Shown: positions 29,201-37,200, counted from the stretch's first letter. The stretch is 42,643 bases of DNA from Brevundimonas sp. (GCF_030656255.1 NZ_JAUSOE010000059.1:1-42643); one strand, 5' to 3'. The notes: generated by a model from the letters alone, not told the origin. A program made the numbers and translations.

Positions 29201-29566
29201 ATGGTCGAGGCGAAGATGAACGAGAAGACGGCGGAAAAATCCGCACAGACCCTCGGCGACTTCGAGGAGATTCTGAAGCTCATGCTGGAGCTCAGCAAGA
29301 ACCCCGCGACGGCCCCCACGGCGGAATCGGTCGCCAATACCCTGCTGACCGTCATCGGCTCGGGTCCCAGCTTCGCGGCGATGCAGAGCCTGGTGGCCGC
29401 CAATCAGGCCAGCGGGATGATGTACCACAACGCCGTCGCCAACCAGCAGACCACAAACATCCTTGGCATGGTCGCGACCATGAACTGCGTCCAGGCGCTG
29501 ATGGACAAGCCGTCCGTCATTCCGTGGCCGGACATCGGTCCGCGTCGTGAGGAGCCATTCGAATGA
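29201..29566 (+). CDS. Small R-body-cluster protein, possibly a diverged Reb relative
   Basis: A 121-residue protein. An acidic, lysine-rich N-terminus (AEKSAQTLGDFEEILKLMLE) leads into a helical region. The stretch SLVAANQASGMMYHNAVANQ, then TTNILGMVATMNCVQAL, recalls the IYQSLAHSTGILYENA...Q..A...AATNQG pattern of RebB proteins. That is my visual reading, not an alignment. It has one cysteine and a C-terminal proline-rich, charged tail. GGAGG precedes the ATG. Its stop overlaps the next gene as ATGA, so the two are made together. Confidence 0.75.
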   Translation: MVEAKMNEKTAEKSAQTLGDFEEILKLMLELSKNPATAPTAESVANTLLTVIGSGPSFAAMQSLVAANQASGMMYHNAVANQQTTNILGMVATMNCVQALMDKPSVIPWPDIGPRREEPFE

Positions 29567-29898
29567 CACGCGAGGACAAGCGATTGAGAACGGAAGAAGG
29601 GCTCGCCGTCTCGGCCTGTCGGGACGACGCCCTGCTGCTGTGCGCCGGAGCCGGCGTGTGCAACGCCGGTCTGATCACCATCATGGCCTCGGCGGACGCC
29701 TTCGCCGCGCGTCTGGCCGCTTCGACGCAGCATGCGGCGGAACTGTCGACGCTGCAGATCCGGCAACTGGCGGCCAGTCTGTCTGACATGCAGCAGGTTC
29801 GCACGGTCCGGACTGCCGACGTCGGCGTGCGGTCGGTGTCGCAAGTTCGTCAGGAGCCTGCGCCATCGGCCTTCTACGGCGCGCCGGTCGTCACCTGA
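29563..29898 (+). CDS. Unknown small cysteine-containing protein in the R-body cluster
   Basis: A 111-residue product I do not recognise. The N-terminus is charged (MTREDKRLRTEEG). Then come three cysteines within about 17 residues (VSACRDDALLLCAGAGVCNA). An alanine-rich helical middle (ASADAFAARLAASTQHAAEL) and a less ordered arginine/valine/glutamine tail follow. There is no signal peptide. Its start sits in the previous stop codon (ATGA). The cysteines could serve crosslinking or metal binding. Both are guesses. Confidence 0.75.
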   Translation: MTREDKRLRTEEGLAVSACRDDALLLCAGAGVCNAGLITIMASADAFAARLAASTQHAAELSTLQIRQLAASLSDMQQVRTVRTADVGVRSVSQVRQEPAPSAFYGAPVVT

Positions 29899-29925
29899 GC
29901 ATCAAGAAAAGGGGGAGGCTTCGTC

Positions 29926-30150
29926 GTGAGCGACACGGTCAACGCACAGATCACCGACGCCGTCACCCAGACCAACGTCAAGGTGCTGGGCGAGGGGCCG
30001 GCGGAAGCCATGGCCGTATCGGTCCAGGCGGTGGCGCACGCCACCAGTCTTTCGGTCGAGAACGCCAGCCAGACCCAGGGGGGCATGCAGCAGATCAATA
30101 ACGCCGCCGTCGGCGCCCTGATCGCCAAGATTCTCGAAATCGCGGTCTGA
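29926..30150 (+). CDS. RebB-family R-body protein (short form 1)
   Basis: A 74-residue Reb protein: TVNAQITDAVTQTNVKVLGE is the family signature, then ATSLSVENASQTQGGMQQIN and an aliphatic C-terminus (ALIAKILEIAV). It lacks the central AATNQGVIQIYS segment and the tail of the long forms. GTG start at 29926 with GGGGGAGG upstream. Three bases separate it from the next long-form gene. Confidence 0.88.
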   Translation: MSDTVNAQITDAVTQTNVKVLGEGPAEAMAVSVQAVAHATSLSVENASQTQGGMQQINNAAVGALIAKILEIAV

Positions 30151-30153
30151 GCC

Positions 30154-30489
30154 ATGGCCTATCCGACCGCCGTGAACAGTCAGATCACCGATGCGGTGAC
30201 GCAGCAGAACCTGATGGTCCTGGGCGCCGCCTCCACGATCGCCATGGGCTCGATCTATCAGAGCGCGGCCCATTCGACGGCGATCGTGTTCGAGAACGCG
30301 GTCCAGGCCCAGCGCCAGGCCTCGATCTGCGCCCAGGCCGCCACCAACCAGGGCGTGATGCAGGTCTATGAGATGGGAAGCATGGTCTCGGCCATCGCCA
30401 CCACGCGGATCGCCGCCCGACCGCCGGCGCCCAGCCCGCTCGAAAACGCCCTTGTTCTGCTTATCGCCGCCAAACTGCTGAATCTCTAG
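30154..30489 (+). CDS. RebB-family R-body protein (long form 3)
   Basis: A 111-residue Reb protein with AVNSQITDAVTQQNLMVLG, GSIYQSAAHSTAIVFENAVQ and AQAATNQGVMQVYEMGSM. It has a distinct tail: PPAPSPLENALVLLIAAKLL. It has one cysteine (ASICAQ). It is clearly homologous to the first two genes but more diverged and has its own C-terminal hydrophobic end, which suggests a different place in the ribbon. It follows a short-form gene by three bases, so translation is likely coupled. Confidence 0.9.
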   Translation: MAYPTAVNSQITDAVTQQNLMVLGAASTIAMGSIYQSAAHSTAIVFENAVQAQRQASICAQAATNQGVMQVYEMGSMVSAIATTRIAARPPAPSPLENALVLLIAAKLLNL

Positions 30490-30508
30490 AATTGTCAGGA
30501 TCTGAACC

Positions 30509-30742
30509 ATGGCCGCCGACACGCCCGTCAACTCGCAAGTCACCGACGCGGTCACCCAGACCAACGTTAAGGTGCTGGGCGAAGCGCCGGCCCAATCGAT
30601 GGCGCTGGTCTATCAGAGCATGGCCCATTCGATCTCTCTGGCCATGCAGAACGCCCAGCAGGCGCAAGGGGGGCTGCAGCAGATCGGCAACGCCGTCACC
30701 TCCAGCGCCGTCACCATGATCATGAACGCGGCGCAGAAATAG
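30509..30742 (+). CDS. RebB-family R-body protein (short form 2)
   Basis: A 77-residue Reb protein with TPVNSQVTDAVTQTNVKVLG, then YQSMAHSISLAMQNAQQAQG and a methionine-rich end (VTMIMNAAQK). It resembles short form 1 (shared TDAVTQTNVKVLGE and QGG-QQI-NA). The cluster thus alternates short and long members here (short, long, short). Confidence 0.9.
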   Translation: MAADTPVNSQVTDAVTQTNVKVLGEAPAQSMALVYQSMAHSISLAMQNAQQAQGGLQQIGNAVTSSAVTMIMNAAQK

Positions 30743-30773
30743 CGCCTTCATCTGAAACGAGAGCTTTCGCGCC

Positions 30774-31157
30774 GTGACCGAACCGACCGTCAACAGCCAG
30801 ATCAAGGACGCCGTTCAGACCTCGACGAACTGGGCGCTGGGCTTCGCGCCGCTCGAGCAGGGCACGCCCTCGACCTCGACGCGCGTCTCGGCCGGCGGCG
30901 CCATCGCCTACGACAAGGCCACCCAGGCGGCGGCTCTGTCGGTGCAGGACGCCGCCGATTACCAGCGCAACATGCTGTCCATCAGCACCACCGTCCAGGG
31001 CAAGGCCATGGCCATGATGCTGGCGTCGGGCGGGATGAACGAACCGGCGCTTATCGCCTACGCCATGGCCCTGGTCAGTTCGTTCGCGGCGCCGATCGCG
31101 GCGGGCCTGGCGGCGGAATCCGTCACCACGGCGGTCAAGACCTTTCCCAGAAACTAG
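30774..31157 (+). CDS. Diverged Reb-like protein with an insertion
   Basis: A 127-residue product from GTG 30774. TEPTVNSQIKDAVQTSTNWA preserves the Reb VNSQI-DAV start. It is followed by an inserted threonine/serine-rich segment (EQGTPSTSTRVSAGG) and then a helical part (YDKATQAAALSVQDAADYQR). The C-terminal 45 residues are hydrophobic and alanine-rich (LIAYAMALVSSFAAPIAAGL), possibly membrane-interacting. This is the most unusual family member here. A capping, membrane-contacting or chaperone role is speculation. Confidence 0.82.
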   Translation: MTEPTVNSQIKDAVQTSTNWALGFAPLEQGTPSTSTRVSAGGAIAYDKATQAAALSVQDAADYQRNMLSISTTVQGKAMAMMLASGGMNEPALIAYAMALVSSFAAPIAAGLAAESVTTAVKTFPRN

Positions 31158-31180
31158 CCGAAGAGAGAGAAGGAGCAGCC

Positions 31181-31531
31181 ATGTCCCGTTTGACCCTATC
31201 GAAGATGAGCGACGCCGAGGCCGTCGTCCAGGAAGCGGAAACGCTGGAATGGGAGACGCGATGCGAGACCGAGCGGTGGAGCGACGCCGCAGAAGACAGA
31301 CCCTCGGCCGAACGGTTTGAGGAAAGCCAGTCCAGATATCAGGAACTGCGTGCTGCGGCGGAGGCGATGGTCGCCATTCTGTACCGAATGCAGGAGCCGT
31401 TGCTGACCGATCCCTATGCGCCCTGGGCGGCGAAGCTGATGGTCAAGGCGCGCGGCCTGTTGACCGATATCGAAGACGGCGAGCTGGTCGAGAAGATCTC
31501 GTTCGTCTCCGCCGGCTCCGACAAGGAATGA
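31181..31531 (+). CDS. Unknown acidic helical protein in the R-body cluster
   Basis: A 116-residue protein, rich in glutamate, predicted mostly helical by eye: ETLEWETRCETERWSDAAED, then RFEESQSRYQELRAAAEAMV. No family recognised, no signal peptide or membrane helix. AGAAGGAG precedes the ATG. It is cotranscribed by position with the Reb genes. An assembly or chaperone role would fit its acidity but is not shown. Confidence 0.75.
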   Translation: MSRLTLSKMSDAEAVVQEAETLEWETRCETERWSDAAEDRPSAERFEESQSRYQELRAAAEAMVAILYRMQEPLLTDPYAPWAAKLMVKARGLLTDIEDGELVEKISFVSAGSDKE

Positions 31532-31550
31532 GGCCGGACAGGAGGGTTTG

Positions 31551-31811
31551 ATGACAGACGATTCTCCTACGCCTGAGGCCGCCGGCGGCGAGCCGCAGGT
31601 TCCGGCTGCGGATCCCATTGTCGTGGCGGCCCGCCGGATGGTCGCCGAGGTCTTCAGGACCTCGGCTGCGCGCCTGCCGGAGTTGCTGGCGGCTCAGTCG
31701 CCGCCGGACACGCCGATTCCCCAGTTCACCGAGGCCATGATCGAGCAGCTTCAGGTGCAGCTGACGCGGGCTCTGGGGCTGCCGCCCGATGAAGACGGAT
31801 CCGCCCGATGA
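31551..31811 (+). CDS. Unknown small protein in the R-body cluster
   Basis: Eighty-six residues from the ATG at 31551, which has GGAGG six bases upstream; a TTG one codon earlier is open. A proline/alanine-rich first 25 residues precede a helical part (DPIVVAARRMVAEVFRTSAA, FTEAMIEQLQVQLTRALGL). No family recognised. It overlaps the next gene as ATGA. Confidence 0.7.
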   Translation: MTDDSPTPEAAGGEPQVPAADPIVVAARRMVAEVFRTSAARLPELLAAQSPPDTPIPQFTEAMIEQLQVQLTRALGLPPDEDGSAR

Positions 31812-32137
31812 CGGATGCGCAAGGGGCGAGTGGACGACATCTCTATGACTCCATATCGGAGCAGAAACACACGGTCGTCGACAGTTTCGCCGATCAGCGC
31901 GAGCTGTTGAAACGCGCCGTGGCCGAGCAACGCCTGGCGGCCATGCCCGAAGACATGCAGCGCGCGGCGAGGGGGCCTTCCGCCCAGGTCAGTCTCGAGA
32001 TCGTCGAGGCCTTGCAGAAGATCATCGCGCGCGAGGTGACACGGCAGTTGGACCTCGCGATCTGCGCAATGATCGAACGGACCGCCGCATCGTCATCGGC
32101 CGTCGCGCCGGCTCACGAGGCGTCAGCCGGCCAATAG
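31808..32137 (+). CDS. Unknown helical protein, last gene of the R-body operon
   Basis: A 109-residue protein coupled by ATGA to the preceding gene. It looks largely helical: DSISEQKHTVVDSFADQREL, then LEIVEALQKIIAREVTRQLD. No family recognised and no export signal. The pair (31551-32137) may form a heteromer since they are translationally coupled. An AT-rich gap follows before the sigma gene. Confidence 0.72.
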   Translation: MTDAQGASGRHLYDSISEQKHTVVDSFADQRELLKRAVAEQRLAAMPEDMQRAARGPSAQVSLEIVEALQKIIAREVTRQLDLAICAMIERTAASSSAVAPAHEASAGQ

Positions 32138-32160
32138 CTGTCAATATTTGCAAGCATCGC

Positions 32161-32199
32161 GTGAACTGGCTTCACAAAAAGAAATAATGCCCGTCTAAG
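32161..32199 (+). promoter_or_regulatory. Candidate promoter with an overlapping inverted repeat before the sigma gene
   Basis: TTCACA (32171-32176) resembles a -35 box (5 of 6 to TTGACA). Seventeen bases later TCTAAG (32194-32199) is a weak -10. The inverted repeat GTGAA-CTGGC-TTCAC (32161-32175) overlaps the -35, as an operator would. The region is conspicuously A-rich within GC-rich surroundings. Transcription from here would give a leader of about 160 bases. Confidence 0.4.
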
Positions 32200-32240
32200 T
32201 AGTATGACTGGGGCTGTTTCAAACTCTGGTTGATGTGACG

Positions 32241-32332
32241 TCGTCGATCCAGCATCGCGACGAGACCTCGACCGGTACGCTCCCGTTGGTTCTGCCAGGC
32301 CAAGCGTAGGGGGCGAGCTCGTTTTGAGCTTG
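32241..32332 (+). promoter_or_regulatory. Structured leader of the sigma gene: two hairpins
   Basis: TCGTCGAT (32241-32248) pairs with ATCGCGACGA (32254-32263) with a two-base bulge and a five-base loop. CGAGCTC (32314-32320) pairs with GAGCTTG (32326-32332), one G-U, around GTTTT. No coding sequence was recognised in 32138-32367. The stems were found by eye and not folded computationally. Confidence 0.4.
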
Positions 32333-32336
32333 ATGG

Positions 32337-32362
32337 TCACTCCTCACGCCGAGGGGGAGTGA
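32337..32362 (+). promoter_or_regulatory. Hairpin covering the sigma-gene ribosome binding site
   Basis: TCACTCCTC (32337-32345) pairs with the GGGGGAGTGA run ending at 32362 (nine pairs, one G-U). The Shine-Dalgarno sequence GGGGGAG (32353-32359) is inside the stem, eight bases before the ATG at 32368. This would hold translation low unless the stem is opened. Confidence 0.5.
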
Positions 32363-32367
32363 CGGAT

Positions 32368-33105
32368 ATGAATGTCGTCCGGTTGTTTCCGGATTGGGAG
32401 ACGGAAAGCGGAGAGGAAAGGGCGCCTGCGACGCCTTCGCCGCCTGAGCGGCGTTCTGCTTCCCATCGTTCAGCGCCGCGTACGCCGTCGCCTGTCGAGA
32501 TTCTGGCCCGAGCGGCCGGCGGCGATCGGGGCGGGGGTCCAAAAGCCGGGTTGACGCCAGCGGGCGTGATCGCGCGCGCTCTGGACCGGCCGCCGTCAAT
32601 GGACCGCTTCTGGGCGATCTGGATGGCGCATCAGAGCAGTCTGCGGCAGCGAAGCCTGCGGCTCTCCGGCGGCAATCGGGCCGACGCCGAGGACGCGTTG
32701 AGCGCGGCCATGGTGCGGGCGGCCCAGGCCTTTGACCGTCAGCCGGTGCAGAACCCCGGGGCCTGGCTGGTGCGGATCCTGCACAACGCCTGCATGGATC
32801 AGCACCGCCAGAACGCCAATCGCATTCCCATCGCGACAGAGGACGCCGATCTGCCGTCACCCTCCGCCGCCGCCTGGGTCAAGGCGGCGCCGTCGCCGGA
32901 GGAGGCGCTGTCGCAGCAGGAAAGCGATGCAGCCTGGGGCCGGGCCATGAACGCTCTTCCGGCCGCCTTGGTCGAACCCTTGCGGCTTCATCTGGACGAC
33001 TGGAGCGACGACCGTATCGCCGCCCATCTGAACATCAGCCGAGAACTGGTCCGCAAGCGTCGCCAGTTGGCCAAGAACCGGCTGCGGCTGCTGCTGGACC
33101 TTTAG
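32368..33105 (+). CDS. Sigma-70-family RNA polymerase sigma factor of the R-body locus
   Basis: A 245-residue ECF-sized sigma factor with an extra N-terminal region of about 75 residues, rich in proline, arginine and serine and probably disordered. Region 2 spans roughly RFWAIWMAHQSSLRQRSLRL to NPGAWLVRILHNACMDQHR. Region 4 includes ALVEPLRLHLDDWSDDRIAA followed by the helix-turn-helix HLNISRELVRKRRQLAKNRL. I choose the ATG at 32368 (spaced eight bases from GGGGGAG) over the GTG at 32359. Its place after the Reb genes suggests it directs their transcription; no anti-sigma gene is seen. Its TAG interlocks with the convergent dipZ stop. Confidence 0.9.
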   Translation: MNVVRLFPDWETESGEERAPATPSPPERRSASHRSAPRTPSPVEILARAAGGDRGGGPKAGLTPAGVIARALDRPPSMDRFWAIWMAHQSSLRQRSLRLSGGNRADAEDALSAAMVRAAQAFDRQPVQNPGAWLVRILHNACMDQHRQNANRIPIATEDADLPSPSAAAWVKAAPSPEEALSQQESDAAWGRAMNALPAALVEPLRLHLDDWSDDRIAAHLNISRELVRKRRQLAKNRLRLLLDL

Positions 33106-34832
33106 CCGAAGGTGAAGGCGAAGACCTGGACGCCGGGATCGAGAAACTCGATCTCGAAGGTGCGTTCGCGCACTGGGCCTGACTGGCGGATCAACTGATA
33201 CAGGCGCTGCTGGTCGATGCGGCCCACCCCTTGGGCGTCGATGTCGGAGCCGGCGTCGGCGCCGGGCGCCTGGCCGTCGATCAGGACGCGGAAACGCGGC
33301 GTCGCGCCGGTCGCGCCCGGCCCCATGACCAGATGCAGGTCGCGGGCCTTGAAGCGGAACGAGACCCGTCCGCCCGCCGCCGCCAGTTCGGCGTGCTCGC
33401 GCGTCACGCGCCAGCGCCCGACCAGGCTCCAGTCGTTCAGGTCCAGCGGGCTGGCCACATAGGTCTTGACGGCGTCGCGGGCGAGGCCGCCCGGCGAGCG
33501 GAAGTTTTCGGCGCGGGCGTAGCCGACATAGGTCTCGGGCGAGCCGAGCTGGTCCATGGCGGCGGCGGCCTCGGCGCCCTGGGCCTGAACCCGGACCACG
33601 TCGGCGGCGACATCGGCGGCCCCGGCCTCCTTGAGCAGTTGCTGGATGACCCGTTCCGAGCCCTCATAGTCGCCCTCGCCGAAATGGTGGTGGCGAATGC
33701 GGCCCTGGGCGTCGATGAAGTAATGGGCGGGCCAGTACTGGTTCTTGAAGGCGCGCCAGATGGCGAAATCATTGTCCATGGCGACCGGATAGTCGACGCC
33801 GAGACGGCGCACCGCGTCGCGGACATTGGCCTCTGACTTCTCGAAGGCGAACTCGGGCGTATGGACGCCGATCACGACCAGGCCCTGATCCTTGTACTTG
33901 TCGGCCCAGGCCCGGACATAGGGCAGGGCGCGCAGGCAGTTGATGCAGGAATAGGTCCAGAAATCCACGACCACCACCTTGCCGCGCAGTTGCTCCGGCG
34001 TCAGGGGCGGGGAGTTGATCCAGGTGGTGGCTCCGGTCAGGGGCGGCATGACGCCCTCGACCGGCAGGTTGGCCAGGTCCGTCGGGGCCGCGTTCATCGG
34101 CGCGCCGCGGCCGATGGTGGTCAGCAGCGCCTGTTCCAGCCTTCCGGTGCTGCCGGCCGAGATCCGGGTCAGAAGGCCCGTGTCCAGGCCCAGGCCGATG
34201 GCGACGACGCCGATCAGGACAAGGACGCCCAGGCCGCGTCGCAGCCATTCCCCGGCCCCGAGCGCCCCCTTCATCGCCTTGAACACTCGGCCGCCGACGA
34301 CCAAGGCCAGTGCCAGGGATGTGGCGGCGCCCAGGGCATAGGCCAGAAGCAGGACCGTCGTGCCGACGCCCGCGCCTTGAAGCGCCGCCCCGGTCAGGAT
34401 GACGCCCAGGATCGGTCCGGCGCAGGGGGCCCACAACAGGCCTGTGGCCACGCCCAGCAGCAGGGAGGCGCGCACGTCGCCCTGGTCGCCCGACTGGCGT
34501 TCGGCCCGTTCCGTCAGCCATGAGCCCAAGGCCACGAAGGGCCGCATCAAACGGTCGCCGAACTGGGGGATCAGCAGGCTGAGGCCCAGCACCGCCATGA
34601 CCGCGAGCGCGATCCAGCGTCCCGCCTCATTGGCCCGCACCGCCCAGCCGCCGCCCACGGCCGCCAGACTGGCCACACCGGCGAAGGTGATCGCCATGCC
34701 GACCAGCAGCGGAAAGCCGTTGCGCACAAACGGGCGGTCGGCACGGGCGAAGACGAAGGGCAGGACCGGCAGGATACAGGGGCTGACGATGGTCAGGGCG
34801 CCGGCCAGATAGGAAAGCAGGAACAGGATCAT
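33102..34832 (-). CDS. dipZ: DipZ-type CcdA-thioredoxin fusion protein
   Basis: A 576-residue membrane thiol-disulfide protein. The N-terminal half is CcdA/DsbD-like with paired cysteines in SPCILPVLPFVFA and WAPCAGPILGVIL and about six membrane helices. It is followed by a periplasmic thioredoxin-like domain with C296-I-N-C299 (in WTYSCINCLRALPY). A C-terminal beta-rich domain follows, as in mycobacterial DipZ. It likely moves reducing power across the membrane to periplasmic targets or supports cytochrome c maturation. It is divergent from parC over 147 bp. Confidence 0.92.
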   Translation of the reverse strand: MILFLLSYLAGALTIVSPCILPVLPFVFARADRPFVRNGFPLLVGMAITFAGVASLAAVGGGWAVRANEAGRWIALAVMAVLGLSLLIPQFGDRLMRPFVALGSWLTERAERQSGDQGDVRASLLLGVATGLLWAPCAGPILGVILTGAALQGAGVGTTVLLLAYALGAATSLALALVVGGRVFKAMKGALGAGEWLRRGLGVLVLIGVVAIGLGLDTGLLTRISAGSTGRLEQALLTTIGRGAPMNAAPTDLANLPVEGVMPPLTGATTWINSPPLTPEQLRGKVVVVDFWTYSCINCLRALPYVRAWADKYKDQGLVVIGVHTPEFAFEKSEANVRDAVRRLGVDYPVAMDNDFAIWRAFKNQYWPAHYFIDAQGRIRHHHFGEGDYEGSERVIQQLLKEAGAADVAADVVRVQAQGAEAAAAMDQLGSPETYVGYARAENFRSPGGLARDAVKTYVASPLDLNDWSLVGRWRVTREHAELAAAGGRVSFRFKARDLHLVMGPGATGATPRFRVLIDGQAPGADAGSDIDAQGVGRIDQQRLYQLIRQSGPVRERTFEIEFLDPGVQVFAFTFG

Positions 34833-34979
34833 GGTGACGGGCCTGACGTGAGAATGTCACCCTCATACGACCGGGGGCGGCGTTCGGTTACCTTTCGACA
34901 GGCTTCTCCCACAGATAGACGCCCTGTCTTGAACTGAACGGGCTAGACTTCGCGCTCCCGATCCTCGATTCGCTGGCCC

Positions 34980-37193
34980 ATGACGATCCACGCTCCGCCG
35001 CCGGAAGGCGGCCGTATCATCGACGAGCCGATGGAGACGGCCCTCAGCCGCCGCTATCTGGCCTACGCCCTGTCGACCATCACCAACCGCGCCCTTCCCG
35101 ACGTTCGGGACGGGTTCAAGCCCGTGCACCGGCGCATCCTTTACGCCATGCACCAGATGCGTCTGAACCCGCAGGCGGCGGCACGTAAATGCGCCAAGGT
35201 CGTCGGCGAGGTCATGGGCGGATACCACCCGCACGGCGACGCCTCGATCTATGAAGCCCTGGTGCGTCTGGCCCAGGACTTCGCCCAGCGCTATCCGCTG
35301 GTCGACGGTCAGGGCAACTTCGGCAATATCGACGGCGATAGCGCGGCGGCCATGCGCTACACCGAGTGTAAGCTGACCCCGGCGGCCGTGCTGCTGCTGG
35401 ACGGGATCGACCAGGATTCGGTTGATTTCCGTCCGACCTATGACGACCAGGACGAAGAGCCGATCGTCCTGCCGGCCGGCTTCCCCAATCTGTTGGCCAA
35501 TGGATCGTCCGGCATCGCCGTGGGCATGGCGACCTCCATTCCGCCGCACAATGTCGGCGAACTGATCGACGCCTGCCAGATGTTGCTGGATCGGCCCGAG
35601 GCGACGACCGAGGACCTGGTGCGACTGGTCCCCGGTCCGGATTTCCCGACCGGCGGGGTGGCCGTGGAAGGCCATGCCTCGATCCTGGACGCCTATGAGA
35701 CGGGACGCGGCGGGGTGCGGCTGCGGGCGCGCTGGGAGACCGAGGACCTGGGGCGCGGCGTGTGGCGGATCGTCGTCACCGAAATGCCGTACCAGGTGCA
35801 GAAGTCGCGCCTGATCGAGGCGCTGGCCGACCTGATCGAGCACAAGAAGGCGCCGCTGCTGGGCGACGTGCGCGACGAGTCCGCGGAAGACATCCGCCTG
35901 ATCCTGGAGCCCAAGAACCGCACCATCGAGCCCGAGATGCTGATGGAGAGCCTGTTCAAGCTGTCGGATCTGGAAGTGCGCTTCCCGATCAACATGAACG
36001 TGCTGGACGCCGACGGCACGCCGCGCGTCATGGGGCTGAAGCCCTGTCTGCGCGCCTTCCTGGATCACCGGCGCGAGGTTCTGAACCGGCGTTCGCAATG
36101 GCGGATCGCGCGGGTCGAAAAGCGGCTGCACCTGCTGGAAGGCCTGCGTATCGTCTTCCTCAACATCGACGAGGTGATCCGCATCGTCCGCGAGGAGGAA
36201 CAGCCCAAGGCCGTCCTGATCGCGCGCTTCGGCCTGACCGAGGTCCAGGCCGATTTCATCCTCGACACCCGGCTGCGTCAGTTGGCGCGTCTGGAAGAGA
36301 TGACGATCGAGAAGGAGTTCAAGGAGCTTTCGGAAGAGCTGGCGAACCTGCAGGCCCTGACGTCGTCGGAAGGCAAGCAGTGGAAGGCCATCTCCAAGGA
36401 GCTGGAGGCCGTGCGCAAGGCGCTGATCTCGCCGCGCCGGACGACCATCGCCGACGCCGTGGACTCGTCCGCCTTCGTGGCCCCCGAGGCCTTTATTCCG
36501 CGCGAGGCCATCACTGTCATCCTGTCGGAACGCGGCTGGATCCGCGCCGCCAAGGGCAAGGTCGAGGATCCGTCGGAACTGAAGTTCAAGGAAGGCGACC
36601 AACTGGCCTATCTGGTCCCGGCCTATACGACCGACAAGCTGCTGGTCGGGGCGTCGGACGGACGGATCTTCACCATCGGGGCCGACAAGCTGGCGTCCGG
36701 TCGGGGGCATGGCGAGCCGCTGCGGTTGATGATCGACCTGGATGAGAAGGCCGAGATCATCAATGTCCTGGCGCACCAGCCGGGCGGGAAACTGTTGATC
36801 GCGTCGAAGGCCGGCTATGGCTTCATCGCGCCGGAAGACGAGACCCTGGCCCAGAAGCGCGGCGGCAAACAGGTGCTGAACGGCGACATGCTGGCCATGC
36901 TGCGCATCCCGCAGACGCCGGCGGCCGATCATGTCGCGACCATAGGCGAGAACATCAAGACCCTGATCTTCCCATTGGCCGAACTGCCCGAGATGGGGCG
37001 CGGCAAGGGCGTGCGGCTGCAGGGCTTCAAACAGGGCGGCCTGGCCGATGTGACCGTGTTCAACGCCGAACAGGGCCCGGAATGGGCCGACGGCGGCGGA
37101 CGCCGTCGCAACTGGCCCGACTGGAAGGACTGGCTGGGCAAGCGCGCCGGGGCGGGTCGTCAGGGACCGCGAGGCTTGCGGAAGTTCAGGTAG
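34980..37193 (+). CDS. parC: DNA topoisomerase IV subunit A
   Basis: A 737-residue type IIA topoisomerase subunit that decatenates chromosomes with ParE. The N-terminal part shows [19 protein letters not shown]; the catalytic tyrosine is about Y126 in [14 protein letters not shown] coiled-coil and gate region follow, then the C-terminal beta-pinwheel. In the quinolone-binding helix ([14 protein letters not shown]) alanine stands where E. coli ParC has Ser80. This is usual in alphaproteobacteria and may lower drug sensitivity. GGCC-rich upstream sequence lacks a clear ribosome site. Confidence 0.97.
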   Translation: MTIHAPPPEGGRIIDEPMETALSRRYLAYALSTITNRALPDVRDGFKPVHRRILYAMHQMRLNPQAAARKCAKVVGEVMGGYHPHGDASIYEALVRLAQDFAQRYPLVDGQGNFGNIDGDSAAAMRYTECKLTPAAVLLLDGIDQDSVDFRPTYDDQDEEPIVLPAGFPNLLANGSSGIAVGMATSIPPHNVGELIDACQMLLDRPEATTEDLVRLVPGPDFPTGGVAVEGHASILDAYETGRGGVRLRARWETEDLGRGVWRIVVTEMPYQVQKSRLIEALADLIEHKKAPLLGDVRDESAEDIRLILEPKNRTIEPEMLMESLFKLSDLEVRFPINMNVLDADGTPRVMGLKPCLRAFLDHRREVLNRRSQWRIARVEKRLHLLEGLRIVFLNIDEVIRIVREEEQPKAVLIARFGLTEVQADFILDTRLRQLARLEEMTIEKEFKELSEELANLQALTSSEGKQWKAISKELEAVRKALISPRRTTIADAVDSSAFVAPEAFIPREAITVILSERGWIRAAKGKVEDPSELKFKEGDQLAYLVPAYTTDKLLVGASDGRIFTIGADKLASGRGHGEPLRLMIDLDEKAEIINVLAHQPGGKLLIASKAGYGFIAPEDETLAQKRGGKQVLNGDMLAMLRIPQTPAADHVATIGENIKTLIFPLAELPEMGRGKGVRLQGFKQGGLADVTVFNAEQGPEWADGGGRRRNWPDWKDWLGKRAGAGRQGPRGLRKFR

Positions 37194-37200
37194 GGTTTGG

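Noticed and set aside
32138-32367. Possible small gene or terminator in the gap before the sigma factor
   Set aside because: No convincing reading frame with a ribosome site; the stems are not followed by a U-run, so a regulatory leader fits better.
34863-36932. 689-codon open frame antisense to parC
   Set aside because: Composition is shadow-like and parC is unmistakable on the other strand.
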